From Ilex aquifolium (taxonomy: Eukaryota > Streptophyta > Magnoliopsida > Aquifoliales > Aquifoliaceae): DNA of 64,000 nt. The stretch covers positions 1,061,501-1,125,500 of the forward strand of contig OX637407.1 in NCBI GenBank assembly GCA_951799425.1, in the 5' to 3' direction. Positions 22,333-33,998 of this stretch are shown piece by piece (the first letter of the stretch is position 1; each line of letters starts with the position of its first letter). Made by a program: the position numbers and the translations under genes. The notes under the pieces were generated by a model that worked only from the letters and a program-made list of their open reading frames with translations, was not told the origin of the DNA and did not search any database.

Positions 22333-24553
22333 CAAGTAACTATCATGCATCATTCTCAAGCTAAGAGATAGCCTAAGCCAATTCTCTACCCTTTTTCCTT
22401 AATTCCATAACTATACACAATAGGAGGAATCCAAATGGAAGGAAAACTCTACAAGTCATCCTATAATTCATGTCACCAATCCATTTTATTCACAAGACAC
22501 AATATTAACATTTAGAGTGCCTACACACTACCATGTCCTAAGTGGTTTCACAAAGAACTTTCACACCAAATCTCATGATAGAATTTGTTTCAAGTCATTT
22601 CTACCGGAATAATCCCAAATAGGAGAACCCCTACATCCAATTAAACAAGGAAGTGATCTAGGCCATTTCCATAACCATTTAGTAAGTGTTAAGTCCCTAA
22701 CACCCTACTCATCCCATATAAACATTTCATATAACAACCTTGGTTAGGAATCAACCCAAGTAGGAGGAATCCTACAAGTATCATATAACACAAGAATTGA
22801 TTCTAAGTAATTTCTACTCCACTATTTCAAGATGGAATATATTCTCTCCACTTCCAACACCCATTTAATCAAGTCACCAACAATAGGTAAGAGTCCTATA
22901 CAAGGTCTCATACATCAACCCCTTTCACATGAACATCATAGAATGGAATAAGCCCAAAACAGTCCATAAATTCAACCCAAAACAGCCCGCAATTTCAGCT
23001 CCAAATCAGTCCAAAAACAGTCCGCAATTTCAGTCCAAAACAACTTAAAAACAGTCCGCAATTTCAGCCCCAAAATCAGGCCGAAAACAGTCCACGATTT
23101 CAGTCCAAAATCAACTTAAAAACAGTCCGCAATTTCAGTCCAAAACAACTTAAAAACAGTCCACAATTTCAGTCCAAAAACAGTCCGCGATTTCAGTCCA
23201 AAATCAACTTAAAAACAGTCCGCAATTTCAGTCCAAAAACAGTCCGCAATTTCAGTCCAAAACAACTTAAAAACAGTCCACAATTTCAGTCCAAAATCAG
23301 TCCAAAAACAGTCCGCGATTTCAGTCCAAAATCAACTTAAAAACAGTCCGCAATTTCAGTCCAAAATCAGTCCAAAAACAGTCCGCGATTTCAGTCCAAA
23401 ATCAACTTAAAAACAGTCCGCAATTTCAGTCCAAAATCAGTCCGCAATTTCAGTTCCAAAATAACTTAAAAACAGTCCGCAATTTCAGTCCAAAATCAGT
23501 CCGCAATTTCAGTTCCAAATCAACTTAAAAACAGTCCGCAATTTCAGTCCAAAATCAGTCCAAAAACAGTCCGCAATAACCACAAAACAGCCCCCCAAAC
23601 TAGGCTACATAGCAGTCCCGAAATAGACTATAAACCAGTCCACTATTTCATTCACTTACAAGAAGATATACAAGTAACTTCCATGTATCAATTGCAAGCT
23701 AGAATTTAGCTTAAGTTATTCCTACACTCAATTCTTCATTTTCCTTAACAATACACAAGTGATATACATCCACATACACTTAACCACCCCTTATGAACAT
23801 ACTAGGTAGGAAATGAACAAAAGTAGGAAGAACCCTACCTCTTGTAGCGTGAAATGAAGACTAGTGCTTCAAGGGCTTCAAGAACACCTCAAGAACACCA
23901 ACCAAAGCTCCAAGATCTTTGATTCCTCCAAAGACTTCTCTTGGATCTTCGGTGAAATATCTTGTTTTTGGTACGTAGACGTAGCCCTTGTCGAGGAGAT
24001 CGTCTTTCACTCTTGGTCTGAAGCAATCCGAGCGACGGAACTTCGAAGAATCGACGAAAGAAGATTGATTTTCTCTCTTGTCTCCCTCTTTCTCTCCAAC
24101 GTGTGAAGCCAACTGAATATCAGAGATATTTCTGCTGAAATATCTGATATTTAGCCCTATTTATAATTTCCAAGGCTTGGCTCGAGTCGCGCCACACGCC
24201 CCCCACTTGTTCGGGTCCGTTTTCGTCCCGAAACGATTTATTTCGTCCCGGTTTAAGTTCAAATTCATTTTATTTGAAATTTTATCAAATTTTAAGTAAA
24301 ATTTATAATTTTAATAAAAAAAATCCGTTTTTGGGGGTCACTGGACACCCGTCGCCTCGAAAAACGTGAAAAACCCAACTATCTCGGAATTCGGCGAAAT
24401 TTGACAGGGTAACTAGATTCTGCATTGCGAATACAATGGCGAACTCCGTTTCCCCCTCCGAGCTCTAGAACATGAGTATTTTAAATACGCATTATAGTGG
24501 CAAATTACTATTTTGCCCTTTCCGGAAAAAGTTCAAATTTCTCGGGTTTTACA
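22333..24553 (-). repeat. LTR D, right fragment
   Basis: Rest of the Tekay-type LTR into which B inserted. It ends TCGGGTTTTACA at 24553, the same terminus as B, so its sense-strand start is here. A TATA-like TTATAAATA lies on the minus strand near 24160-24170. It contains the minisatellite at 22950-23580. It adjoins Athila integrase sequence at 24554. Small frames here (for example 23861-24112) are not conserved in B and look accidental. Confidence 0.75.
22950..23580. repeat. Minisatellite of CAGTCCGCAATTTCAGTCCA-type units
   Basis: About 630 bp built from variants of a 16-20 bp word with AACAGTCCGC, ATTTCAGTCC and CAACTTAAAA segments combined in different orders. The larger repeating period is mixed, about 37 to 60 bp. 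It lies roughly 600 bp downstream of the D TATA box, within the LTR. LTR B and LTR E lack it. Confidence 0.9.
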
Positions 24554-25007
24554 ATGGTAAACCATGTCACTTGCCTGCAGAATTAGAACATAGAGCATAT
24601 TGGGCAATCAAAATGATGAATCTTGATATGGATAAAGCTGGAATATCACGTAAATTACAAATTAATGAATTAGAAGAATTAAGAAACGAAGCTTATGAAA
24701 ACACAAAGATTGCTAAATCAAGAACAAAGTTTTTCATGATAAAAATATCATGAGAAAATCTTTTGAACCATCTCAAAAAGTTCTGCTATACAATGTAAAA
24801 CTTCGTTTATTCCCTGGAAAATTAAGATCTAGATGGACATGACCTTATATAGTCAAACAAGTTTTTGACTATGGGGCAATTGAAATTGAAAATCCAGTAA
24901 CTGGGAATATCTTCAAAGTAAACGGGCAAAGGCTTAAACCATATTATAATGGATTCACTCAAAATATAACTTCTGTGCAACTTTTTGATCCAGTCTATGT
25001 GTGCTAA
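24554..25007 (+). pseudogene. G integrase C-terminal part
   Basis: Closely matches residues about 800-940 of the H pol protein ([40 protein letters not shown], then [10 protein letters not shown] and NGQRLKP). A one-base deletion near 24735 shifts the frame, and a TGA replaces a Gly codon in the RWTGPY motif near 24840. The reading frame ends at TAA 25005-25007. Its left edge coincides with the LTR D terminus, so D inserted in, or recombined into, pol. It is part of the DNA-binding end of an Athila integrase. Confidence 0.88.
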
Positions 25008-25182
25008 AAAATATATTGTTGTTTGATTATAAGTAATATTACTAATTACTTGTAATTTGTTTGACAGATTGAATCTCCTGAGTGAAAGCCAGATATCCTA
25101 ATCGCTGAAAGACAACAAATTGCTGATTTTTATTATTAATGCTATTTATTACTGTTTTTACATTACAGATAAGGTTTAATTT

Positions 25183-25199
25183 AAGTTGGGGGGGGGGGG
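25183..25199 (+). promoter_or_regulatory. Purine tract after G pol (central-type PPT candidate)
   Basis: TTTAAGTT followed by a run of 12-13 G, 180 bp after the pol stop. H has TTTAGGTTGGGGGG at the same place (59104-59114, minus strand), and a third such tract lies before the G LTR (37928-37939). It is too far from the LTR to prime it, so it may be a second priming site or a relic. Confidence 0.5.
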
Positions 25200-25355
25200 T
25201 ATGGGTGTGAATTTAATTTTTGTTTTTAGCATAGTAATTTTGATTTAAAAATTCTATTCGTCTTTGTAACTGACAGATGTTAAAGAAACAGATAGTGAGT
25301 CAATTTTAAATAAATTTTTTTAGTCATTTTTAAATTCTTTCTTAAAAGTTGAAAA

Positions 25356-25760
25356 ATGGATAAAAAATTATTTTGGTTAAATTTAATTTTATTACGTCAC
25401 TTTCCAAAAGATATACATGCGTTGATCATGCAAAAAACTAGGTATGTTAGAAATTTAGAAATCTTTGAAAGTCAGGGAAGACCCCTGTGTGGAAAAAGTA
25501 CATATGTTAAACACTGACGAGCAAATCGTCTCGGTGGTTATGTAAAATGTGGTCGTACAGAACATTTGAGACAATATAATCAGTGTGCGGAACCAATTTC
25601 AGGTCGAGCATCAGATCGTTTACGGTGGATTAGGTATGGGTAGAGTAAGGATTATCTTGAGGCGCCATCCTATTCTACCCCAATGCTAACAAGATACGTG
25701 AGAAGTGAAGTTAACCGTGTCACTGGTGTTATTGATCTAGATAGTTCTGATACTGACTAG
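25356..25760 (+). pseudogene. Accessory small Cys/His protein of G (homologue of the 58491-58901 ORF)
   Basis: 135 codons from ATG at 25356 with two in-frame stops (TGA after YVKH, TAG before SKDYLEAP). It aligns along its full length with the intact H protein, sharing the LFW start, PLCG(K/R)S, CGR-x2-H-x6-C, NQC-EPISG-A-DRL-WI, SKDY and a C-terminal SDTD. The CX4HX6C spacing is kept although the first Cys of the H motif is lost. Divergence is substantial but the frame is preserved almost throughout, which points to past selection. Function unknown; a variant zinc knuckle would suit RNA or DNA binding. Confidence 0.75.
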
Positions 25761-26042
25761 ATATGATCAACAAGATATATAGTTTTGGAAATAACTATAC
25801 ATAGTTGTAAATAAATGTAAATAACTATAGAATAAATAAGGAAATCAGTAAATAATAAATAACAAATAAAAAAATAATAAACCCAATTCTTTTGAAAGAA
25901 AAAGAGAGGTTAGCAAAATTTTGTAGAATATATAGAGTAGTGTTTAATTTTGTGAACTGCAGAAATTTACAGGTTAAAGAGAAAAATGCAGAAAATCAGA
26001 GAAACAATCTGCAGTTGCAAACCAAAAACCAGTCAGATAGCA

Positions 26043-26091
26043 CCGTCCGGATGGTGGGACTAGCGTCCGGACGGCAGTGCCCCTATATATA
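26043..26091 (+). promoter_or_regulatory. Internal promoter-like block of G: GTCCGGAC palindromes plus TATA
   Basis: CCGTCCGGATGG at 26043 and GCGTCCGGACGG at 26063, then CTATATATA at 26083-26091. The layout matches LTR promoters in this window, but here it sits between pol and the 3' LTR and would drive ORF2, whose ATG is about 215 bp downstream. The same palindrome type appears in G's own LTR (38214-38244). Confidence 0.6.
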
Positions 26092-26304
26092 CCTTCTCCA
26101 TGCAGAAAACCGATCAGTTCAGTTTCCCTTGCAAGCCAAATACGAAATCAGCCAAAATTCTCCAAAGAATAACCCTCAAATATGCTACACTCAACCGTTT
26201 TTATTCAAATTTTCTCCGATTATTCACTTACCCATAACATTTTGAAGATATTTACTGATTGGAATCAATTAAAACGGAGTATTTGAAGAGAAATCAAGAA
26301 AAAT

Positions 26305-27411
26305 ATGGATTCAAGACGACGAACAAGAGGGTCTTCAAGCCGAGCACGAAGGGATCAATCTCCACCACCTCAAGCACCTCCACAACAACCTGAACCAGGA
26401 AATATCTTCAATGAGGTGATGTTTGAGAATTTTGAACAACAGGCCTGGTATGATACTAATTTTATGACTAAAACTATTATTTCTGAAAGACCAGTTGTTT
26501 TTGAAGATTTTGAGAACATAAGACAAATTCTTGCTGAAAGATGATGGTTAAATTATGTTAGATTATCTACTCCTGCCTATGACTGCTTAGTTCGGGAATT
26601 TTATAGTAATGCTGAAATAATTGGAGAAAGGCAACTGCATGTGTTCGTACGAGGTAATATTTTTCAAGTTACACCGACTACTATAGCCGATTTCTTTCAA
26701 CCCGTGCAGAGACCAGAAAACCCGCATTATCTGTACACTCGATTACCTGATTTAAATGTTATAGGAAGAGAAGTGACGGGGGACCCAAAATTTGTTTGGG
26801 GTAGACCAAATAAATATATAAAGCAAGGAGATCTGACAGACAAATACATAATTCTCAATTTGATAACAATATATAGTTTGCTACCCCGAGCCAAAAAGAA
26901 TCAGATTTATACTGAGCGGGCTTATTTCTTATATGCATTTAGGATGAGACACACAATTAACTTGCCAAACTTAATCGTGGACCAAATGATACTTGTTGTG
27001 GATAGAAAGAAACCATCACTCCCATATGCTATGTTAGTTTCTCAGCTATGCAGGAACGAAGGTGTGATCATTGATCCGATATGGAAGACAGTGGACCATT
27101 TTGGAGCATTAGATAAAACTTCATTAAAAAAGAGTCATGGAGGACAACCGGAAGACCAACCTGAAGCACCACCTGCACAACAAGAAGAGCCATTCCAGGT
27201 ACCTGAAGAATTCATCCCACAAGAACAGCCTCCACCACAAGTAGATCAACCATACATACCAGTGGACGAAAGAACTGATAGACAAATCTTACTAGAGATG
27301 GAGACCAGCATTACTCAGATCAACAAACGCATGGATGAATATGAGAAGAATCAAGCTGAGCTTTTGAAGTTATTTAGAGATCGTTTTGGAGGAGGACCTT
27401 CTACTTCCTAA
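26305..27411 (+). pseudogene. ORF2 of G, putative plant transposon protein family
   Basis: 368 codons from ATG 26305 to TAA 27409-27411, with a single TGA at 26542-26544 where the H homologue has Gly. The N-terminus is Arg/Ser and Gln/Pro-rich. The core shares FYSNAEI(I), VRG, a QGDLTDKYIILNL-type motif and a short LPYAMLVSQLC-type motif with H. The C-terminus is Pro/Gln-rich, then a heptad-like stretch (residues about 330-360) likely to form a coiled coil. This matches the protein family annotated in plants as putative plant transposon protein, of unknown biochemical role. It follows the palindrome/TATA block directly. One more base change than a working gene would have; otherwise intact. 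Confidence 0.78.
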
Positions 27412-28599
27412 ACATAGTGGAGATTCTACAAAACAATTTACTATATTTCACTCATCTTTTACATTATGCACTTGAACTTTAATTTACTTTATGTTTTGAA
27501 TCTATGTTGATTTTGAACTTGTTTATGTTTAAGTTTTTTCTTATTTATGATGAAACTTATGTTTTTAAGTTAGGAGGGTTATTTCATATAATTTACAGTT
27601 GAATTAGATTAATATTCCTATGCTTTGTGAGAATAGCCTTAATCTGATCACACAAGATTTTCATATTTTAGTTGTATATTATCTTAATATTTTAGTTTAA
27701 ACTTACTCTGATAAAGCACAAATAGATTTCTTTATTTCAGAAACCTTGTGAAATATTACACTCTTTGCATATATAGTGGAGATGTATAACCAATTGAAGA
27801 ATTTGAGCCAATCTTCCTTGGAGAGATATTCTACATCTACTCAAATAAACATCTTCGATTATATGGTAAACTTTCTTTGAATAATCTCATTAATTTTTTC
27901 TTGATTAGCACTTGTTAGATTATATTATTAACATTATCCTTGAAATTCTTTTATGTAGGATTAATACAAATGAATAATTTCTGGAAAATGATCTTAGGCC
28001 ATTTTTGATTACCTTGAGCCTTAACCATTTCTTTTATAAAATTATATTCTTAGTCAACCATGATTGAACCTGAAAGAGTATAAATTCTTTTCATGAAACC
28101 CGAAAAATACCCGAGCCACATGAAAATAGATTAAACCTACCTTTTGCTATCTAATTTTCTTACATCCTCTTTTAAATCAGTATGATACAGAAAAACAAAA
28201 GGAGAAGAAAAAAAAACAGTGAAAAGAAAAGAAAAGAGTATTGGCTATTCAAAGAAAAGAAAAAACCATGAAAGGAATATTAAAAAGAAAAACAGAAAAA
28301 AAAAGAGCCAAGAAAGTGAAAAATGGAAAAATAAAATGGATGAATATGCAAAGTCTTAGAAAGCTAAGAAGAGGTTTGCCACAATACAAAGAAATGATAG
28401 CTTTTGAATCCCATATACGTCATTTCTTAAACCCTAAACCAATGGCCACATTACAACCTAAATAAAGTCCTTTTTTATTCCAGAAATTATGTATCTATAT
28501 TAATCCTATCTATCTATCCATAACGGGAGAATGTTGATAATATGTCTAATATAGTGTTAATATCCAATCATGAGATTATGTCAAAATTCAATTTTATTC
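27412..28599 (+). repeat. Non-coding tail of G, left part
   Basis: AT-rich. It includes a lysine-codon-rich A/G block (28190-28330) followed by a conserved ending with CCACATTACAACC near 28446. H carries the homologous block at about 55560-55840 on the minus strand. A 74-codon frame at 28241-28465 exists, but the H copy is not open, so I do not call it a gene. The last five bases, tattc, are the left duplication of F. Confidence 0.65.
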
Positions 28600-28713
28600 T
28601 GTAACGCCCCAAAATACCACCCTGGACGGCATTACATTCTAAAACCATTCATAACATGAGAGCAACTAATAAAAATCCATAAATGACCGGGGGTCCCTAA
28701 TTTAACGAAATTT

Positions 28714-28747
28714 GGGCAGAGTCTCCTTTGTACGGGAAGCTCTACCC
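28714..28747 (-). other. Predicted 34-nt hairpin in LTR U5
   Basis: In the element's sense: stem arms GGGTAGAGCTTCC and GGAGACTCTGCCC around the loop CGTACAAA. That gives 12 of 13 pairs including two G-U wobbles, with one C-A mismatch. It lies 114 bp from the LTR 3' end. The same structure occurs at 34858-34891, 38528-38561 and 54410-54443. Confidence 0.65.
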
Positions 28748-30632
28748 AAAACACAACCTGTGCAATTATATTAACTTGACCACACAGGGTCCATTTAACC
28801 ATCCAATAACAATAAAATTTCATTTACCATCTATACTATCCATAATGTTATCCCAAAAGAATAGGCCAAGTATGGCAGTTACATTCCCAAAAGAATTACA
28901 TGAATATATTGCAGCGGAATTTCAAAAGAATCTAGACTTTACATCGTTCAGAATTAAATCTCCTAGTCTAGAACAAAATAAGCTACATCTCTAGATGTCC
29001 CACTCGGGATCTAGGTACCCCTCCAATGAGGCGTCCCCAAGGCCCGGCTCATTAGCGCCAAGCTCCTCCTCTATAGCATAATCTGGAAAATGTTAGCGGT
29101 AGGGGGTGAGCACGAAGCTCTGTAGAAAATTTCTCCCAAACCCAAACAAGGTTTAGAAAACATATAAAACGGGTCGGTCTCATTTCACAAATAACATATA
29201 TAGTATTTGAAGTATAACGAGGACATTTAATTAGATCCCAAGTTTACGCATCAACAATAATTTCATGGATAAATGAAACCAATATACAATTCATAAGTAA
29301 TTTCCAAAACATAATCCATCCCACCATACACCATTTCCACAAGTTCTTGTGGCATCCCATACTACCCCAAAACTCTTGTAGAAACCGTCTATGGTAAAGT
29401 GAACAATAACCCATACTAGATGTCCGACACTACCCACGTTACTAATCAGTTATCATTAGTGCTAGGAAATGTTCGTACCCACACGGCGTACAAAGACGTC
29501 TACCCACACCAGGTGGTAGGAAAAGTTCATACCCGCGTGGCATACAAAGCCGTCTACCCACTACATGACACCCGGTCAATAGTAAACCATGTTAGTATCG
29601 TACAACTACTCAAGAGATAACATACCAACAAACATCTCACATTACCACCAATACCATAAATCCCCAATTTTTCCATCCCACCTCACATGTAACATTTCAA
29701 TAAAACAATTTAGGAAAGACGCATGAGATCATCGAAATATCATTTTATTACTCAACACAAAACACTAAATTTCCTTTTTAAAACAAGACAAAAGAGTATC
29801 CAAGGAGAATCCACACTTCATGAAGGAATAGAGTTTTGAAGTGAGGACATGTGAATGTTGGGTTAGGATATCAAGGGCCAATGGATGTAAAGCTTGAAAT
29901 CAAGAACAATTAAACACAAGGTCTTGAAATTAAGAATAAAGGAATAACAAGGTGGGTCATCAATGACAAAAAAAATAATCAAGCCTTGACGTCCATAGCA
30001 ACAAATATCAAGCTTGGGAATCCAAAAGTGAAGGAACAATCAAGTTTTGTCATTTATAACAACAAACATTAAGATTAGACCTCATGAACAAGGGGGAAAT
30101 CAAGAGGAACCCAATTTCCTTACAATTAGAATTTCGAAGGCACACCAAGAGATTTAGCGATTACCCAAGCACAACATAGTTTAGAACATGTAATATTTAA
30201 GGTTAGGAATCAAGAGAAAAGGAGAAATCAAAGAAAACACAATCTCCTTGAAAATTTGGGGTTTCAAAGGCATACAAGGGATTTATGGCTATCAAGCCCT
30301 AATTTCGTTCATGATATGGTAAGGGATTACAAGAGCAACAAGAAATAGAGATTCCATAACATACATATAAGATTTGGAAGCAAAACATACATAAATATAA
30401 ACCCTAACCTCAATGTAAGAGAAAAGGAAGAAATCCCCTACCTTTCTCCTTAATTTTTGTGTGAAGACTAGAAGAATTGATTCTTTCCCAACTTGAATCA
30501 CCACCTCAATCTCTTGCTTTTCCCCTTCCTTCTTCCCCTCTAAGCCTCTCAATTGTTAGATTTGATGAAATGGCTTGCAAATGGGAGAGAAAACGCCCAA
30601 AACAAGTCTGAGTCGTGAAGCCCTCCGTTTGG

Positions 30633-30729
30633 CGCGTCCGGACGCGTGTTTTGTGCTGTCCGGACGCGTGTTTTTGCGTCCAAGTTTTTGCCATACGCGT
30701 CTGGACGCGTGTCTATTCCCGTCCGGACG
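30633..30729. promoter_or_regulatory. Palindrome cluster in F 3' LTR, GTCCGGAC type
   Basis: CGCGTCCGGACGCG at 30633-30646, GTCCGGAC at 30659-30666, a copy with one mismatch at about 30695-30710 (ACGCGTCTGGACGCGT) and CGTCCGGACG at 30720-30729. The other LTR has the same cluster at 36777-36873 with the mismatch absent. Flanks match those around the GTACCGGTAC array of LTR A1. Confidence 0.8.
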
Positions 30730-31225
30730 CGGGTGACAGTATACCCGCAACTTCTAGATCAATTTTGACCTATTTAGAAGCCGATTTAGAAAATTTTTGT
30801 GAGATACACTTTTGTAGCCCTAGATGTCTACTATCTACTGTCCAAACTTCAGATAAATTGGATATAAGGATAAAAATTTATTACCAAAATACTGGAAGGT
30901 GTCCCACCTCATTTTTACCCAAATTCTCTCTAAGTGTGTTTTCACTTCGGAATACTTCCTAGCTTCCAATACACCACATACTACCTCTGCCAATGTTTTT
31001 CGACCTTCCGGATTCAATGGAGAACTTATTTTGACCTAAAAATATTTAGAAACTTTCATAATCCTTCTTCTCAAGTTTACACACCTTCAAAACTTAAACT
31101 TTCCAATCCATTCCTAAGCCAACCAAATCCATCTCAAACCTCTCCAACACATATTTCCACATTTTACAACAATTATTTACTATATATCTATTTAGATATA
31201 TAAAATAAAAATGCGGGGTGTTACA

Positions 31226-31245
31226 ATCCACCCCCCTTAAAGAAA
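31226..31245 (-). promoter_or_regulatory. Polypurine tract of F
   Basis: On the minus strand TTTAAGGGGGGTGGAT abuts the 3' LTR, nearly the same as the tract of family A. Confidence 0.85.
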
Positions 31246-33042
31246 GTTTCGTCCTCGAAACTTAATTGTAGGGTTGGTCTATCTAATTCTCATTTGACCA
31301 GGATGTCTCCACTTCTATTCATCCTTTAAATATCAAAGTCAAGATTAACATAAAACCTCATATCCTAAGGTTTACATTCCTCCCTTCAACTTATTTCCTA
31401 TTCCTCGGATATCACTTCTCTTTTCAATTTCACCAATCATTTCAATCAACCTCATATTCGCTTCTTACCTGTAGCTTTTTCATAAGCATATCAAATAAAT
31501 CAAATGCAATTCTACCCTTTGGGTTACTCATCTTTCCTATACTAACATCATGGTGTAACACAAAATTTGTTAATGGCATCACGGTAAGATTTATCTCAAT
31601 TCTTGAAAATAGATACAACGTTCTTCGAGATTTCGTCTCTCACAACCCAAGAGGAATTCGCCATCTCGAAATCTACCATAATTTCAATTCCTAACTACAC
31701 ACTCCACACAAGTCAATGTTCTAAGATCAACTCTTAGATTTCACATCAATTTGTACTTCCTCATAATACTCCTTACCGTCACCATTATAGTCATTAATCC
31801 AATAGCTCGCTGCGCACTCTGATGTAAATTATAATCCACCGATGTACAAGTCAAAATATGCTATAAGATAAGAACTCCGCGTAGATTTGAAAGTTCTGAG
31901 AGAGTATCTTAGATTCCACCAAAGTGTATAAGTAGAACCTAACCGCACTCGTTTTCCCATTATAGCTTTCAAAATGTGTGCACTAACGATCCATCAAATC
32001 CCTTCAAAGGGAATTCTGGGTAATTAACTAGCTATAATACTTAAGCTAAAGATCAAAGTATATCTCCAAGATATTTGCTCTCGATCCACAATCTTGAGCT
32101 AAAACTAATAACCATCTAATCAATTCTTAGTGGCTTTCATTCACATCACAACTCTTTTAATGATATCTATACCTTCTAATCCTTCTGATACTATTCATTA
32201 AAATATACCTCTTGCAACATATCAAAATGTGAGGATAGACTGTCAAGGATCCCAAAACTAAAATAGTCTAAAATAACATAAGACTCTCGATGATTCATCC
32301 CATGTCAAGGCAATCTTCATAGGTATCATCCTTAATTCTTCAATTTACTTCTTTACCATTATCACCATCAACCATAAGTTCGAATCTTCTATACTCGTAC
32401 TAACATTCCTCAAATATAACTAATCATTCCGATCTTAACAAGGTACTACAAGAGACAACAAGAAGAACGTCATATTCCCCCAACACAAATCCAATGACAT
32501 TAAAAGATTTCCTAGAACAATAGAAGTTCACCTCAAATTTGGGATATCATCCTCTTTTATGTCTATAAATTCGCTTTCCTAAATTGACCTCAATTCTCAA
32601 TAAGGATTTGCAATACAAGTCAACTATTAACTCTATACTTAACCAAAAGAATCTCGATTGTTAATACCTTAGAAAGTCTAAGAGTAGTCAACTAAGCCCT
32701 CAAGGAAATAAGATAACTAATTATAACGCTCTCAATGAGTATCCTATGCATGATCCTTCTAAACTTTCAAAGTAAATTTAATCAACCCTCCATCATATTT
32801 CAAACAAATATTGGGAACCTCAAGTAAGTGGTTATGAAACAATCTCCTATAGATTTAAGATTTATAACCACAATTCCAATCATTACTCCAAAAATAGGCT
32901 CCCATCCGAGGTTACTTCACCCTATTACTTCAATTGCTCGTATTTGAGAATTATACTATCTCATATTATCGTAGTCACCTTGGAGGAAAACATAATACTC
33001 CCATGATTCATATCGTAAACCAAAACTACATTCATTCCTTAA

Positions 33043-33075
<33 letters not shown>

Positions 33076-33998
33076 TTTAAGTAACACACATAACCTTCCA
33101 TACCCTTATCATTAGGAACTTAATTCATCTTAGAGAACCTCTAAGTTAACCTTATCTCCACATATCCCAATTGGGTTATCATATCCTTTGACTTTTTAAA
33201 ATATGAGCAATACTATTAGTGGAAGAGAATACTTGAAGTTGACAAGCACCAAATCATAATCATCCCTTGTTATCCATCAAAAGCACTTCCATCAATATGG
33301 GGGTGTCTCTCAATCAAAGCCTAAATAATGTAAAATTTCACTTAAGGATAGGTCCTTCAGATTCTAAGAAGAAATCACAACACTTTACTGTCCAAAGAAC
33401 ACCATAGTGCAGATTTTTGACCAACTTCAAAGAATAAACTGATTTGACTTGAGTATTTTAAGCATGTGTGACCTATATGGTTGGAAAGATATACGAGTTA
33501 GGGTTCTAACAAAAATAGCGGTGCACAATTTGGACTTTCCAATGAAGAGTTATGAGCAAATTGGTGCGAGGTAGTCTGCCGGACTATTTGGTTCCTTTAT
33601 ACTTGTCTAACTCAAGTTGGGTTTCTTTGTCACAAATCCTATCTCATACCCATCTCTAATATAAATAATATGACTCGCAATCAAGATCCATGCCTAATCT
33701 CATTTACAAACCAAAAGCCAAATTATCATCCGTTTCCTAGACTAGTCTAAACCACATGATACGAACTAGCGTACCCATTTATGTCTAATACAACCATGTC
33801 TACCATCAATTCTCGCTCCCCAATTCGAAGCATACCGCCTATACACATCCTCTAGTATCTAACCGTTCTCCCGTGGGCATGTCTATACTCCAAACATGTC
33901 CTAAATTCCCAAAGTCTAATCCCAAGTTATTTGCATAGGTGGGGTGTGGGAAGGAATGAGAAACATTAAACTTCAAAGAAAATACATGCCCAAGACTT
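31246..33998 (-). repeat. Non-coding internal region of F
   Basis: About 2.75 kb without a credible frame. Recognisably the inverted counterpart of 4062-6973 and 1-957 in family A. It has a TA/T microsatellite at 33046-33079, absent from A. No pol motifs seen. Confidence 0.75.

Larger units (their letters stand above)
28600..31225 (-). repeat. 3' LTR of F
   Basis: TGTAACGCCCC to GGTGTTACA on this strand. It contains the U5 hairpin at 28714-28747 and a GTCCGGAC palindrome cluster at 30633-30729. No clear TATA box follows the palindromes in the element's sense. Short frames within it recur in the other LTR simply because they are the same repeat. Confidence 0.93.

Noticed and set aside
22950-23580. 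CRISPR-like array
   Set aside because: Units vary in length and order, there are no unique spacers, and the context is a plant LTR.
24472-24555. Possible start of a host gene upstream of the G integrase fragment
   Set aside because: It is the end of LTR D read through into integrase; the LTR terminus TTTTACA is at 24553.
28241-28465. Lysine-rich 74-codon frame in the G tail
   Set aside because: It is an A-rich block; the homologous block in H contains stops.
33046-33079. TA repeat followed by poly-T as an origin or terminator
   Set aside because: A simple microsatellite in F that is missing from the homologous family A sequence.
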